Positions 35,584 through 48,957 of a stretch of DNA of 64,000 bases are shown here, piece by piece (position 1 is the first letter of the stretch; each line of letters starts with the position of its first letter). The stretch is from Oasisia sp. SBJ-2009 (Eukaryota > Annelida > Polychaeta > Sabellida > Siboglinidae). The notes beneath the pieces are model-generated. The model was given only the letters and a program-made list of their open reading frames with translations, searched no databases and was not told where the DNA came from. The stretch spans positions 38,180,426 through 38,244,425 of the forward strand of contig OZ024865.1 of assembly GCA_964017155.1 (NCBI GenBank), read 5' to 3'. The translations under genes and the position numbers were made by a program.

Positions 35584-35780
35584 CTGAAATAAAGAACAAT
35601 ACGTATTACTCGTTGTGCATTTTATCTAACATCATGTACACTTCCTAAAAAAGTACATGATCTTGTTTTCAACCTGAAGAAACAGTAACTATTACATATC
35701 CATCTAAAGGAAAAGTTGGAAATTAGGACACATGTCTACAATCGCATTTTCCACCTGAAGAAAAACTATGAAAGAAGTAG
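35584..35780 (-). other. conserved module upstream of M1, with several 3'-splice-site-like signals
   Basis: On the minus strand, in order: TTTCTTCAG|GTGGAAAATGC (near 35755), TTCCTTTAG|ATGG (near 35705), TTTCTTCAG|GTTG (near 35675), and finally the true-looking TTTATTTCAG|GTGGAC of the exon. The same four-site arrangement recurs before every exon copy to the right and, in expanded form, before P1. It is a remnant of the acceptor-module array at 21752-22345. Confidence 0.6.
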
Positions 35781-36645
35781 TTGACCAACTGCCATGGAAG
35801 AAGTAGTTGACCAGCTGTAAATGAAGAAGCAATTGACTATCTTCAATGGAAGAACCAGTTGACCAGCTGCAATGGAAGAGGTAGTTGCCCACCTACAATG
35901 GAAGATGTTGACCACCTGCAATGGAAGTAGCAGCTGGCCATCTGCAACGGAAGAAATAGTTGACACGTTGCAATGGAAGAAATTGACCAGCTGCAATGGA
36001 AGAACCAGTTGACCAGCTAAAATGGAAGAAGTAGTTTACCAGATGCAATGGAAGAAGAAGTTGACCACCTGCAATGGAAGAAGCAGTTGACCAGCTGCAA
36101 TGGAAGAAGTAATTGACCCGCTGCAATGGAAGAAGTTGACCACCTGCAATAGAAGAAGCAGCTGGCCAGCTGTAATGGAAGAAATAGTTGACCAGCTACA
36201 ATGGAAGAAGCTGACCAGCTGCAATGGAAGAAGTTGACATTCTTCAGTGGAAAAACTAGTTCACCAGCTACAATAGAAGAAGTAGTTTACCAGCTGCAAT
36301 GGAAGAAGTTGACCACCTGCAATGGAACAAGTATTTGACCAGCTGCAATGGACGAAGTAGTTGACCAGCTGCAATGGAAAAAGAAGTTGACAACCTGAAA
36401 TGGAACAAGTAGTTGACCAACTGCAATGGATGAAGTTGACCACCTGCAAAGGATGAAGTTCATGACCAGCTGCAATGGAAGTAGTTAGTTGACCACCTGT
36501 AATGGAAGAAGCAGTAGTTTGGTATGGTATTTGACCAGCTGTGGTAAAACAAGTACTTCTCCAGGTGTGATTGAAAAGTACTTCACCAGATATGACAGAA
36601 ATTAGAACATGTAGTTTTGTGCAACAAGATGACAACATAAAACAC

Positions 36646-36784
36646 CTTCCTGTTTTCCCCATGTGATGCGCCAGTCCTCCCTGATATGGTTGTACTCCTC
36701 CTCCAGGGACTTCAAGTCCTCCTCCAGCTCGATCAGTCGCTACTTCTCCTTCATGTACACATTGTCTCTCATCTCATAGTCCAC
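36646..36784 (-). pseudogene. M2: coiled-coil exon with in-frame TAG
   Basis: 139 nt with splice sites kept. Codon 15 is TAG (AAG in open copies), codon 11 is ATG (ACG), and the next codon is CGA (CCA). Belongs to the 'TAG-CGA' lineage. Confidence 0.7.
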
Positions 36785-37208
36785 CTGAAATAAAGAACAA
36801 TAACTATTACCGGTTGTGCATGCTGTTTAACATCATGTACACTTCCTAAAAAACTACATGATCGTGTTTTCAACCTGAAGAAACAGTAACGATTACATAT
36901 CCATCTAAAGAAAATGTTAGAAATTAGGACACATGTCTACAATCGCATTCTCCACCTGAAGAAAAATTTAGAAAGAAGCAGTTGATCACCTGCCATGGAA
37001 GAAGTTGACCACCTGCAATGGAAGAAGTTGTTAAACACCTACAATGGAAGAAGTAGTTGACAAGCTACAACGGAAGAAGCCGTTGACCAGCTGCAATACA
37101 AGAAGTAGTTGACCAGCTGCAACTGAAGAAGTAAAGAAGTAGTTGACCACATGAAATGGAGGAAGAACTTGATCAGCTGCAATGGAAGACGTACTCGACC
37201 AGGTGCAA

Positions 37209-39326
37209 TGGAAGAAGTTGACCACCTGCAATGGAACAAATGCTTGACCAGCCTCAATGGAAGAAGAACTTGACCATCTGCAATGGAAGAAATAGTCGAC
37301 CAGCTGCAATAGAAGAAGTACTTGACCAGCTGCAATGGAACAAGTACTTGACCAACTGCAAAGGAAGAAGTTGACCACATGCAATGGAATAAATGCTTGA
37401 CCAGCCTCAATGGAAGAAGAACTTGACCACCTGCAATGGAAGAAGTAGTTGACCAGCTGCAATGGAAGAAGTAGTTGACCAGCTGCAATGGAAGAAGAAG
37501 TTGACCACCTGCAATGGAAGATGCAGTTGACCAGCTGCAATGGAAGAAGTAGTTGAACAGCTGCAATGGAATAAAAAGTTGACCAGCTCCAATGGAAGAA
37601 GTAGTCGACCAGCTGCAATGGACGAAGAAGTTGATCAGCTGCTATGGAAGAAGTTCTTGTCTATCAGGTAGTTGAGATGGAACACATATTTGACAAGCTC
37701 TGGTAGAACAAATTCTTCTCCAGGTGTGATTGAAAAGTACATCACCAGATATGACAGAAATTAGAACGTGTACTTTTGTGTGACAGGATGACAACATAAC
37801 ACACCTTCCTGTTTTCCCCATGTGATGCGCCAGTCCTCCCTGATATGGTTGTACTCCTCCTCCAGGGACTTCAAGTCCTCGTCCCGCTCGTTCAGTGGCT
37901 TCTTCTCCTTCGTGTGCACATTGTCTCTCATCTCATAGTCCACCTGAAATAAAGAACAATACTTATTAGTCGTTGTGCATGTTATCTAACATCATGTACA
38001 CTTCCTGAAAAAGTACATGATCTTGTTTTCAACATGAAGCAACAGTAACTATTACATATCCATCTAAAGGAAAAGTTGGAAATTAGGACACATGTGTACA
38101 ATCGCATTTTCCACCTGAAGAAAAACTATGAAAGAAGTAGTTGACCACCTGCAATGGAAGAAGTAGTTGACCACCTGCAAATGAAGAAGAACTTGACTAT
38201 CTTCAATGGAAGAACCAGTTGACCAGCTGCAATGGAAGAGGTAGTTGCCCACCTGCAATGGAAGATGTTGACCACCTGCAATGGGAGTAGCAGCTGGCCA
38301 CCTGCAATGGAAGAAATAGTTGATATGTTGCAATGGAAGAAATTGACCACCTGCAATGGAAGAAGCAGTTGACCAGTTTCAATGGAAGAAGTTGACCTGC
38401 TGCAATGGAAGAAGTAGTTGACAAGCTGCAATGGAAACAGAAGTTGACCACCTGAAATGGAAGAAGTAGTTGACCAGCTGCTATGGAAGAACTTGACCAG
38501 CTGCAATGAAAGAAGAAGTTAACCAGCTGCAATGGAATACGTAGCTGACCTGCTCCAATGGAAGAAGTTGACCAGCTGCAATGGAAGTAGTTGAAGTTGA
38601 CCACCTGCAATGGAAGAAGTAGTTGACCAGCTGCATTGGAAGAAAAAGTTGACCACCTGCAATGGGAGAAGTAGTTTACCAGATGCAATGGAAGAAGCAG
38701 TTGACCAGCTGCAATGGAAGAAGTAATTGAACAGCTGCAATGGAAGAAGTACTTGACAAGCTGCAATGGAAAAAGAAGTTGACCACCTGTAATGGAAAAA
38801 GTAGTTGACCAGCTGCTATGGAAGAACTTAACCAGCTGCAATGGAAGAAGAAGTTGACCAGATGCAATGGAAGAAGTTGACCACCTAAAATGGAAGCAGT
38901 AGTTTACCAGCTGCTATGGAAGAACTTGACCAGCTGCAATGAAAGAAGAAGCTAACCAGCTGCAATGGAATACGTAGTTGACCTGCTCCAATGGAAGAAG
39001 TTGACCAGCTGCAATGGAAGTAGTTGAAGTTGACCACCTGCAATGGAAGAAGTAGATGACCAGCTGCAATGGAAAAAGAAGTTGACCACCTGCAATGGAA
39101 GAGGTAGTTGACCAGCTACAACGGAAGAAGTAGTTTACCAGCTGCAATGGAAGAAGAAGTTGACCATCTGCAATGCAAGAAGCAGTTGACCAGCTGCAAT
39201 GGAAGAAGTTGACCATCTGCAACGGAAGAAGTAGTTTACCAGCTGCAATGGAAGAAGTTGATGACCAGCTGCAATGGAAGAAGAAGTTGACAACCTGAAA
39301 TGGAAGAAGTAGTTGACCAGCTGCAA
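37209..39326 (-). repeat. 2,118-bp tandem repeat, copy 1
   Basis: Contains M3 and its surrounding monomer arrays. It is followed immediately by a nearly identical copy (39327-41444). The same offset holds for exon, spacer and array landmarks (37805/39923, 38064/40182, 37618/39736). Only occasional single-base differences are visible, for example GTGTGATTG against GTGTGTTTG near 37729/39847. Confidence 0.85.
37805..37943 (-). CDS. M3: coiled-coil exon, open
   Basis: 139 nt. Distinguishing residues are NVHTKEKK and NERDEDLK, a subtype shared only with M4 and M23. The spacer downstream of the donor is also of a private type (GTGTTATGTTGTCATCCTGTCACAC region). Confidence 0.45.
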
Positions 39327-41444
39327 TGGAAGAAGTTGACCACCTGCAATGGAACAAATGCTTGACCAGCCTCAATGGAAGAAGAACTTGACCATCTGCA
39401 ATGGAAGAAATAGTCGACCAGCTGCAATAGAAGAAGTACTTGACCAGCTGCAATGGAACAAGTACTTGACCAACTGCAAAGGAAGAAGTTGACCACATGC
39501 AATGGAATAAATGCTTGACCAGCCTCAATGGAAGAAGAACTTGACCACCTGCAATGGAAGAAGTAGTTGACCAGCTGCAATGGAAGAAGTAGTTGACCAG
39601 CTGCAATGGAAGAAGAAGTTGACCACCTGCAATGGAAGATGCAGTTGACCAGCTGCAATGGAAGAAGTAGTTGAACAGCTGCAATGGAATAAAAAGTTGA
39701 CCAGCTCCAATGGAAGAAGTAGTCGACCAGCTGCAATGGACGAAGAAGTTGATCAGCTGCTATGGAAGAAGTTCTTGTCTATCAGGTAGTTGAGATGGAA
39801 CACATATTTGACAAGCTCTGGTAGAACAAATTCTTCTCCAGGTGTGTTTGAAAAGTACATCACCAGATATGACAGAAATTAGAACGTGTACTTTTGTGTG
39901 ACAGGATGACAACATAACACACCTTCCTGTTTTCCCCATGTGATGCGCCAGTCCTCCCTGATATGGTTGTACTCCTCCTCCAGGGACTTCAAGTCCTCGT
40001 CCCGCTCGTTCAGTGGCTTCTTCTCCTTCGTGTGCACATTGTCTCTCATCTCATAGTCCACCTGAAATAAAGAACAATACTTATTAGTCGTTGTGCATGT
40101 TATCTAACATCATGTACACTTCCTGAAAAAGTACATGATCTTGTTTTCAACATGAAGCAACAGTAACTATTACATATCCATCTAAAGGAAAAGTTGGAAA
40201 TTAGGACACATGTGTACAATCGCATTTTCCACCTGAAGAAAAACTATGAAAGAAGTAGTTGACCACCTGCAATGGAAGAAGTAGTTGACCACCTGCAAAT
40301 GAAGAAGAACTTGACTATCTTCAATGGAAGAACCAGTTGACCAGCTGCAATGGAAGAGGTAGTTGCCCACCTGCAATGGAAGATGTTGACCACCTGCAAT
40401 GGGAGTAGCAGCTGGCCACCTGCAATGGAAGAAATAGTTGATATGTTGCAATGGAAGAAATTGACCACCTGCAATGGAAGAAGCAGTTGACCAGTTTCAA
40501 TGGAAGAAGTTGACCTGCTGCAATGGAAGAAGTAGTTGACAAGCTGCAATGGAAATAGAAGTTGACCACCTGAAATGGAAGAAGTAGTTGACCAGCTGCT
40601 ATGGAAGAACTTGACCAGCTGCAATGAAAGAAGAAGTTAACCAGCTGCAATGGAATACGTAGCTGACCTGCTCCAATGGAAGAAGTTGACCAGCTGCAAT
40701 GGAAGTAGTTGAAGTTGACCACCTGCAATGGAAGAAGTAGTTGACCAGCTGCATTGGAAGAAAAAGTTGACCACCTGCAATGGGAGAAGTAGTTTACCAG
40801 ATGCAATGGAAGAAGCAGTTGACCAGCTGCAATGGAAGAAGTAATTGAACAGCTGCAATGGAAGAAGTACTTGACAAGCTGCAATGGAAAAAGAAGTTGA
40901 CCACCTGTAATGGAAAAAGTAGTTGACCAGCTGCTATGGAAGAACTTAACCAGCTGCAATGGAAGAAGAAGTTGACCAGATGCAATGGAAGAAGTTGACC
41001 ACCTAAAATGGAAGCAGTAGTTTACCAGCTGCTATGGAAGAACTTGACCAGCTGCAATGAAAGAAGAAGCTAACCAGCTGCAATGGAATACGTAGTTGAC
41101 CTGCTCCAATGGAAGAAGTTGACCAGCTGCAATGGAAGTAGTTGAAGTTGACCACCTGCAATGGAAGAAGTAGATGACCAGCTGCAATGGAAAAAGAAGT
41201 TGACCACCTGCAATGGAAGAGGTAGTTGACCAGCTACAACGGAAGAAGTAGTTTACCAGCTGCAATGGAAGAAGAAGTTGACCATCTGCAATGCAAGAAG
41301 CAGTTGACCAGCTGCAATGGAAGAAGTTGACCATCTGCAACGGAAGAAGTAGTTTACCAGCTGCAATGGAAGAAGTTGATGACCAGCTGCAATGGAAGAA
41401 GAAGTTGACAACCTGAAATGGAAGAAGTAGTTGACCAGCTGCAA
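39327..41444 (-). repeat. 2,118-bp tandem repeat, copy 2
   Basis: Second copy of 37209-39326, containing M4. At its right edge the sequence departs from the copy 1 continuation (AATGGAAGAAGTTGATGACC replaces AATGGAACAAATGCTTGACC). Confidence 0.85.
39923..40061 (-). CDS. M4: coiled-coil exon, open
   Basis: Same translation as M3, as expected from the 2,118-bp duplication. Confidence 0.45.
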
Positions 41445-41663
41445 TGGAAGAAGTTGACCACCTGCAATGGAAGAAGTTGATGACCAGCTGCAATGGAAGT
41501 AGTTAGTTAACCACCTGTAATGGAAAAAGCAGTAGTTTGGTATGGTATTTGACCAGCTGTGGTAAAACAAGTACTTCTCCAGGTGTGATTGAAAAGTACT
41601 TCACCAGATATGACAGAAATTACAATATGTAGTTTTGTGCAACAAGATGACAACATAACACAC

Positions 41664-41802
41664 CTTCCTGTTTTCCCCATGTGATGCGCCAGTCCTTCCT
41701 GATATGGTTGTACTCCTCCTCCAGGGACTTCAAATCCTACTCCAGCTCGATCAGTCGCTACTTCTCCTTCATGTACACATTGTCTCTCATCTCATAGTCC
41801 AC
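41664..41802 (-). pseudogene. M5: coiled-coil exon with two in-frame TAGs
   Basis: 'TAG-CGA' lineage. A second TAG replaces a GAG in the EEDLK segment (CTG GAG TAG GAT TTG), and Glu is replaced by Lys before DW (IRKDW). It is the most damaged copy. Confidence 0.75.
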
Positions 41803-42877
41803 CTGAAATAAAGGACAATAACTATTACCGGTTGTGCATGCTGTTTAACATCATGTACTCTTCCTAAAAAACTACATGATCTTGTTTTCAACCTGAAGAA
41901 ACAGTAACTATTACATATCCATCTAAAGAAAATGTTAGAAATTAGGACACATGTCTACAATCTCATTCTCCACCTGAAGAAAAACTATGAAAGAAGTAGT
42001 TGACCACCTGCAATGGAAGACGTTGTTGAACACCTACAATGGAAGAAGTAGTTGACAAGCTACAACGGAAGAAAACGTTGACCAGCTGCAATGCAAGAAG
42101 TAGTTGACCAGCTGCGACTGAAGAAGTATAGAAGTAGTTGACCACATGAAATGGAGGAAGAACTTGATCAGCTGCAATGGAAGACGTAGTCGACCAGGTG
42201 CAATAGAAGAAGTTGACCACCTGCAATGGAATAAATGCTTGACCAGCCTCAATGGAAGAAGAACTTGACTATCTGCAATGGAAGAAGTAGTCGACCAGCT
42301 GCAATAGAAGAAATACTTGACCAGCTGCAATGGAACAAGTACTTGACCAGCTGCAAAGGAAGAAGTTGACCACCTGCAATGGAATAAATGCTTGACCAGC
42401 CTCAATGGAAGAAGAACTTGACCATCTGCAAAGGAAGAAGTAGTCGACCAGCTGCCATAGAAGAAGTACTTGACCAGCTGCAATGGAAGAAGTAGTTGAT
42501 CAGCTGCAATGGAAGAAGTAGTTGACCAGCTGCAATGGAAGAAGTAGTTGACCAGCTGCAATGGAAGAAGAAGTTGACCACCTGCAATGGAAGAAGCAGT
42601 TGACCAGCTGCAATGGAAGAAGTAGTTGACCAGCTGCAATGGAATAAAAAGTTGACCAGCTCCAATGGAAGAAGTAGTCGACCAGCTGCAATGGACGAAG
42701 AAGTTGATCAGCTGCTACGGAAGAAGTTCTTGTCTATCAGGTAGTTGAGATGGAACATATATTTGACGAGCTGTGGTCGAACAAATACTTCTCCAGGTGT
42801 GATTGAAAAGTACTTCACCAGATATGACAGAAATTAGAACATGTAGTTTTGTGCAACAAGATGACAACATAACACAC

Positions 42878-43016
42878 CTTCCTGTTTTCCCCATGTGATG
42901 CGCCAGTCCTTCCTGATATGGTTGTACTCCTCCTCCAGGGACTTCAAGTCCTCCTCCAGCTCGATCAGTCGCTACTTCTCCTTCATGTACACATTGTCTC
43001 TCATCTCATAGTCCAC
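42878..43016 (-). pseudogene. M6: coiled-coil exon with in-frame TAG
   Basis: 'TAG-CGA' lineage with CTG (Leu) in the IEL segment and the IRKDW change shared with M5 and M10. Confidence 0.7.
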
Positions 43017-44091
43017 CTGAAATAAAGAACAATAACTATTACCGGTTGTGCATGCTGTTTAACATCATGTACTCTTCCTAAAAAACTACATGATCTTGTT
43101 TTCAACCTGAAGAAACAGTAACTATTACATATCCATCTAAAGAAAATGTTAGAAATTAGGACACATGTCTACAATCTCATTCTCCACCTGAAGAAAAACT
43201 ATGAAAGAAGTAGTTGACCACCTGCAATGGAAGACGTTGTTGAACACCTACAATGGAAGAAGTAGTTGACAAGCTACAACGGAAGAAAACGTTGACCAGC
43301 TGCAATGCAAGAAGTAGTTGACCAGCTGCGACTGAAGAAGTATAGAAGTAGTTGACCACATGAAATGGAGGAAGAACTTGATCAGCTGCAATGGAAGACG
43401 TAGTCGACCAGGTGCAATAGAAGAAGTTGACCACCTGCAATGGAATAAATGCTTGACCAGCCTCAATGGAAGAAGAACTTGACTATCTGCAATGGAAGAA
43501 GTAGTCGACCAGCTGCAATAGAAGAAATACTTGACCAGCTGCAATGGAACAAGTACTTGACCAGCTGCAAAGGAAGAAGTTGACCACCTGCAATGGAATA
43601 AATGCTTGACCAGCCTCAATGGAAGAAGAACTTGACCATCTGCAAAGGAAGAAGTAGTCGACCAGCTGCAATAGAAGAAGTACTTGACCAGCTGCAATGG
43701 AAGAAGTAGTTGATCAGCTGCAATGGAAGAAGTAGTTGACCAGCTGCAATGGAAGAAGTAGTTGACCAGCTGCAATGGAAGAAGAAGTTGACCACCTGCA
43801 ATGGAAGAAGCAGTTGACCAGCTGCAATGGAAGAAGTAGTTGACCAGCTGCAATGGAATAAAAAGTTGACCAGCTCCAATGGAAGAAGTAGTCGACCAGC
43901 TGCAATGGACGAAGAAGTTGATCAGCTGCTACGGAAGAAGTTCTTGTCTATCAGGTAGTTGAGATGGAACATATATTTGACGAGCTGTGGTCGAACAAAT
44001 ACTTCTCCAGGTGTGATTGAAAAGTACATCACCAGATATGACAGAAATTACAACATGTAGTTTTGTGCAACAAGATGACAACATAACACAC

Positions 44092-44230
44092 CTTCCTGTT
44101 TTCCCCATGTGATGCGCCAGTCCTCCCTGATATGGTTGTACTCCTCCTCCAGGGACTTCAAGTCCTCCTCCCGCTCGATCAGTGGCTACTTCTCCTTCAT
44201 GTACACATTGTCTCTCATCTCATAGTCCAC
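44092..44230 (-). pseudogene. M7: coiled-coil exon with in-frame TAG
   Basis: 'TAG-CCA' lineage: TAG at codon 15, but the following codon is still CCA (Pro), and the later segment has CGG (Arg). This is the less-changed form, shared with M11, M15 and M22. Confidence 0.7.
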
Positions 44231-45190
44231 CTGAAATAAAGAACAATAACTATTACCGGTTGTGCATGCTGTTTAACATCATGTACTCTTCCTAAAAAAC
44301 TACATGATCTTGTTTTCAACCTGAAGAAACAGTAACTATTAAATATCCATCTAAAGAAAATGTTAGAAATTAGGACACATGTCTACAATCTCTTTCTCCA
44401 CCTGAAGAAAAACTATGAAAGAAGTAGTTGACCACCTGCCATGGAAGAAGTTGACCACCTGCAATGGAAGAAGTTGTTGAACACCTACAATGGAAGAAGT
44501 AGTTGACAAGCTACAACGGAAGAAGCCGTTGACCAGCTGCAATACAAGAAGTAGTTGACCAGCTGCAACTGAAGAAGTAGTTGACCACCTGAAATGGAGG
44601 AAGAACTTGATCAGCTGCAATGGAAGACGTAGTCGACCAGGTGCAATGGAAGAAGTTGACCACCTGCAATGGAATAAATGCTTGACCAGCCTCAATGGAA
44701 GAAGAACTTGACCATCTGCAATGGAAGAAGTAGTCGACCAGCTGCAATAGAAGAAGTACTTGACCAGCTGCAATGGAACAAGTACTTGACCAACTGCAAA
44801 GGAAGAAGTTGACCACATGCAATGGAATAAATGCTTGACCAGCCTCAATGGAAGAAGAACTTGACCACCTGCAATGGAAGAAGTAGTCGATCAGCTGCAA
44901 TAGAAGAAGTACTTGACCAGCTGCAATGGAAGAAGTAGTTGATCAGCTGCAATGGAATAAAAAGTTGACCAGCTCCAATGGAAGAAGTAGTCGACCAGCT
45001 GCAAAGGACGAAGAAGTTGATCAGCTGCTATGGAAGAAGTTCTTGTCTATCAGGTAGTTGAGATGGAACATATATTTGACAAGCTGTGGTAGAACAAATA
45101 CTTCTCCAGGTGTGATTGAAAAGTACATCACCAGATATGACAGAAATTAGAACATGTAGTTTTGTGCAACAAGATGACAACATAACACAC

Positions 45191-45326
45191 CTTCCTGTTT
45201 TCCCCATGAGATGCGCCAGTCCTCCCTGATATGGTTGTACTCCTCCAGGGACTTCAAATCCTCCTCCAGCTCGTTCAGTGGCTTCTTCTCCTTCTTGTAC
45301 ACAGTGTCTCTCATCTCGTAGTCCAC
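45191..45326 (-). CDS. M8: coiled-coil exon, open, 136 nt
   Basis: An in-frame 3-nt deletion removes one Glu (SLEEY, not SLEEEY). Other subtype marks are VYKKEKK and WRISWGKQE. Phase out is still 1. The subtype recurs as M12, M16, M18 and M20. Confidence 0.45.
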
Positions 45327-46375
45327 CTGAAATAAAGAACAATACGTATTACTCGTTGTGCATGTTATCTAACATCATGTACACTTCCTAAAAAAGTACA
45401 TGATCTTGTTTTCAACCTGAAGAAACAGTAACTATTACATATCCATCTAAAGGAAAAGTTGGAAATTAGGACACATATCTACAATCGCATTTTCCACCTG
45501 AAGAAAAACTATGAAAGAAGTAGTTGACCACCTGCAATGGAAGACGTTGTTGAACACCTACAATGGAAGAAGTAGTTGACAAGCTACAACGGAAGAAAAC
45601 GTTGACCAGCTGCAATGCAAGAAGTAGTTGACCAGCTGCGACTGAAGAAGTATAGAAGTAGTTGACCACATGAAATGGAGGAAGAACTTGATCAGCTGCA
45701 ATGGAAGACGTAGTCGACCAGGTGCAATAGAAGAAGTTGACCACCTGCAATGGAATAAATGCTTGACCAGCCTCAATGGAAGAAGAACTTGACTATCTGC
45801 AATGGAAGAAGCAGTCGACCAGCTGCAATAGAAGAAATACTTGACCAGCTGCAATGGAACAAGTACTTGACCAGCTGCAAAGGAAGAAGTTGACCACCTG
45901 CAATGGAATAAATGCTTGACCAGCCTCAATGGAAGAAGAACTTGACCATCTGCAAAGGAAGAAGTAGTCGATCAGCTGCAATAGAAGAAGTACTTGACCA
46001 GCTGCAATGGAAGAAGTAGTTGATCAGCTGCAATGGAAGAAGTAGTTGACCAGCTGCAATGGAAGAAGAAGTTGACCACCTGCAATGGAAGAAGCAGTTG
46101 ACCAGCTGCAATGGAAGAAGTAGTTGACCAGCTGCAATGGAATAAAAAGTTGACCAGCTCCAATGGAAGAAGTAGTCGACCAGCTGCAATGGACGAAGAA
46201 GTTGATCAGCTGCTACGGAAGAAGTTCTTGTCTATCAGGTAGTTGAGATGGAACATATATTTGACGAGCTGTGGTCGAACAAATACTTCTCCAGGTGTGA
46301 TTGAAAAGTACATCACCAGATATGACAGAAATTACAACATGTAGTTTTGTGCAACAAGATGACAACATAACACAC

Positions 46376-46514
46376 CTTCCTGTTTTCCCCATGTGATGCG
46401 CCAGTCCTCCCTAATATGGTTGTACTCCTCCTCCAGGGACTTCAAGTCCTCCTCCCGCTCGATCAGTCGCTACTTCTCCTTCATGTACACATTGTCTCTC
46501 ATCTCATAGTCCAC
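46376..46514 (-). pseudogene. M9: coiled-coil exon with in-frame TAG
   Basis: 'TAG-CGA' lineage with CGG (Arg) in the later segment and a silent ATT for Ile in HIRE. Same subtype as M13, M17 and M19. Confidence 0.7.
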
Positions 46515-47604
46515 CTGAAATAAAGAACAATAACTATTACCGGTTGTGCATGCTGTTTAACATCATGTACTCTTCCTAAAAAACTACATGATCTTGTTTT
46601 CAACCTGAAGAAACAGTAACTATTAAATATGCATCTAAAGAAAATGTTAGAAATTAGGACACATGTCTACAATCTCTTTCTCCACCTGAAGAAAAACTAT
46701 GAAAGAAGTAGTTGACCACCTGCCATGGAAGAAGTTGACCACCTGCAATGGAAGAAGTTGTTGAACACCTACAATGGAAGAAGTAGTTGACAAGCTACAA
46801 CGGAAGAAGCCGTTGACCAGCTGCAATACAAGAAGTAGTTGACCAGCTGCAACTGAAGAAGTAGTTGACCACATGAAATGGAGGAAGAACTTGATCAGCT
46901 GCAATGGAAGACGTAGTCGACCAGGTGCAATAGAAGAAGTTGACCACCTGCAATGGAATAAATGCTTGACCAGCCTCAATGGAAGAAGAACTTTACTATC
47001 TGCAATGGAAGAAGTAGTCGACCAGCTGCAATAGAAGAAATACTTGACCAGCTGCAATGGAACAAGTACTTGACCAGCTGCAAAGGAAGAAGTTGACCAC
47101 CTGCAATGGAATAAATGCTTGACCAGCCTCAATGGAAGAAGAACTTGACCATCTGCAAAGGAAGAAGTAGTCGACCAGCTGCCATAGAAGAAGTACTTGA
47201 CCAGCTGCAATGGAAGAAGTAGTTGATCAGCTGCAATGGAAGAAGTAGTTGACCAGCTGCAATGGAAGAAGTAGTTGACCAGCTGCAATGGAAGAAGAAG
47301 TTGACCACCTGCAATGGAAGAAGCAGTTGACCAGCTGCAATGGAAGAAGTAGTTGACCAGCTGCAATGGAATAAAAAGTTGACCAGCTCCAATGGAAGAA
47401 GTAGTCGACCAGCTGCAATGGACGAAGAAGTTGATCAGCTGCTACGGAAGAAGTTCTTGTCTATCAGGTAGTTGAGATGGAACATATATTTGACGAGCTG
47501 TGGTCGAACAAATACTTCTCCAGGTGTGATTGAAAAGTACTTCACCAGATATGACAGAAATTAGAACATGTAGTTTTGTGCAACAAGATGACAACATAAC
47601 ACAC

Positions 47605-47743
47605 CTTCCTGTTTTCCCCATGTGATGCGCCAGTCCTTCCTGATATGGTTGTACTCCTCCTCCAGGGACTTCAAGTCCTCCTCCAGCTCGATCAGTCGCT
47701 ACTTCTCCTTCATGTACACATTGTCTCTCATCTCATAGTCCAC
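47605..47743 (-). pseudogene. M10: coiled-coil exon with in-frame TAG
   Basis: 'TAG-CGA' lineage, IRKDW variant like M6. Its 5' intronic flank reads TGTCCTTTATTTCAG, where most copies have TGTTCTTTATTTCAG. Confidence 0.7.
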
Positions 47744-48818
47744 CTGAAATAAAGGACAATAACTATTACCGGTTGTGCATGCTGTTTAACATCATGTACT
47801 CTTCCTAAAAAACTACATGATCTTGTTTTCAACCTGAAGAAACAGTAACTATTACATATCCATCTAAAGAAAATGTTAGAAATTAGGACACATGTCTACA
47901 ATCTCATTCTCCACCTGAAGAAAAACTATGAAAGAAGTAGTTGACCACCTGCAATGGAAGACGTTGTTGAACACCTACAATGGAAGAAGTAGTTGACAAG
48001 CTACAACGGAAGAAAACGTTGACCAGCTGCAATGCAAGAAGTAGTTGACCAGCTGCGACTGAAGAAGTATAGAAGTAGTTGACCACATGAAATGGAGGAA
48101 GAACTTGATCAGCTGCAATGGAAGACGTAGTCGACCAGGTGCAATAGAAGAAGTTGACCACCTGCAATGGAATAAATGCTTGACCAGCCTCAATGGAAGA
48201 AGAACTTGACTATCTGCAATGGAAGAAGTAGTCGACCAGCTGCAATAGAAGAAATACTTGACCAGCTGCAATGGAACAAGTACTTGACCAGCTGCAAAGG
48301 AAGAAGTTGACCACCTGCAATGGAATAAATGCTTGACCAGCCTCAATGGAAGAAGAACTTGACCATCTGCAAAGGAAGAAGTAGTCGACCAGCTGCAATA
48401 GAAGAAGTACTTGACCAGCTGCAATGGAAGAAGTAGTTGATCAGCTGCAATGGAAGAAGTAGTTGACCAGCTGCAATGGAAGAAGTAGTTGACCAGCTGC
48501 AATGGAAGAAGAAGTTGACCACCTGCAATGGAAGAAGCAGTTGACCAGCTGCAATGGAAGAAGTAGTTGACCAGCTGCAATGGAATAAAAAGTTGACCAG
48601 CTCCAATGGAAGAAGTAGTCGACCAGCTGCAATGGACGAAGAAGTTGATCAGCTGCTACGGAAGAAGTTCTTGTCTATCAGGTAGTTGAGATGGAACATA
48701 TATTTGACGAGCTGTGGTCGAACAAATACTTCTCCAGGTGTGATTGAAAAGTACATCACCAGATATGACAGAAATTACAACATGTAGTTTTGTGCAACAA
48801 GATGACAACATAACACAC

Positions 48819-48957
48819 CTTCCTGTTTTCCCCATGTGATGCGCCAGTCCTCCCTGATATGGTTGTACTCCTCCTCCAGGGACTTCAAGTCCTCCTCCCG
48901 CTCGATCAGTGGCTACTTCTCCTTCATGTACACATTGTCTCTCATCTCATAGTCCAC
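48819..48957 (-). pseudogene. M11: coiled-coil exon with in-frame TAG
   Basis: 'TAG-CCA' lineage, the counterpart of M7 one higher-order repeat away. Confidence 0.7.

Larger units (their letters stand above)
43177..47903 (-). repeat. 4,727-bp higher-order repeat, copy 1
   Basis: Carries M7-M10. The 4,727-bp offset to the next copy holds at many landmarks (43177/47904, 44092/48819, 45191/49918, 46376/51103). Confidence 0.85.

Noticed and set aside
35282..35599. 105-codon minus frame (GLRDERHCVHEGEEATERAGGG-type)
   Set aside because: An alternative frame of the coiled-coil exon running into intron on both sides; the splice-bounded phase-0 frame is the better reading. The same applies to the repeats at 45028, 49755, 54508, 56792, 59232 and 63218.
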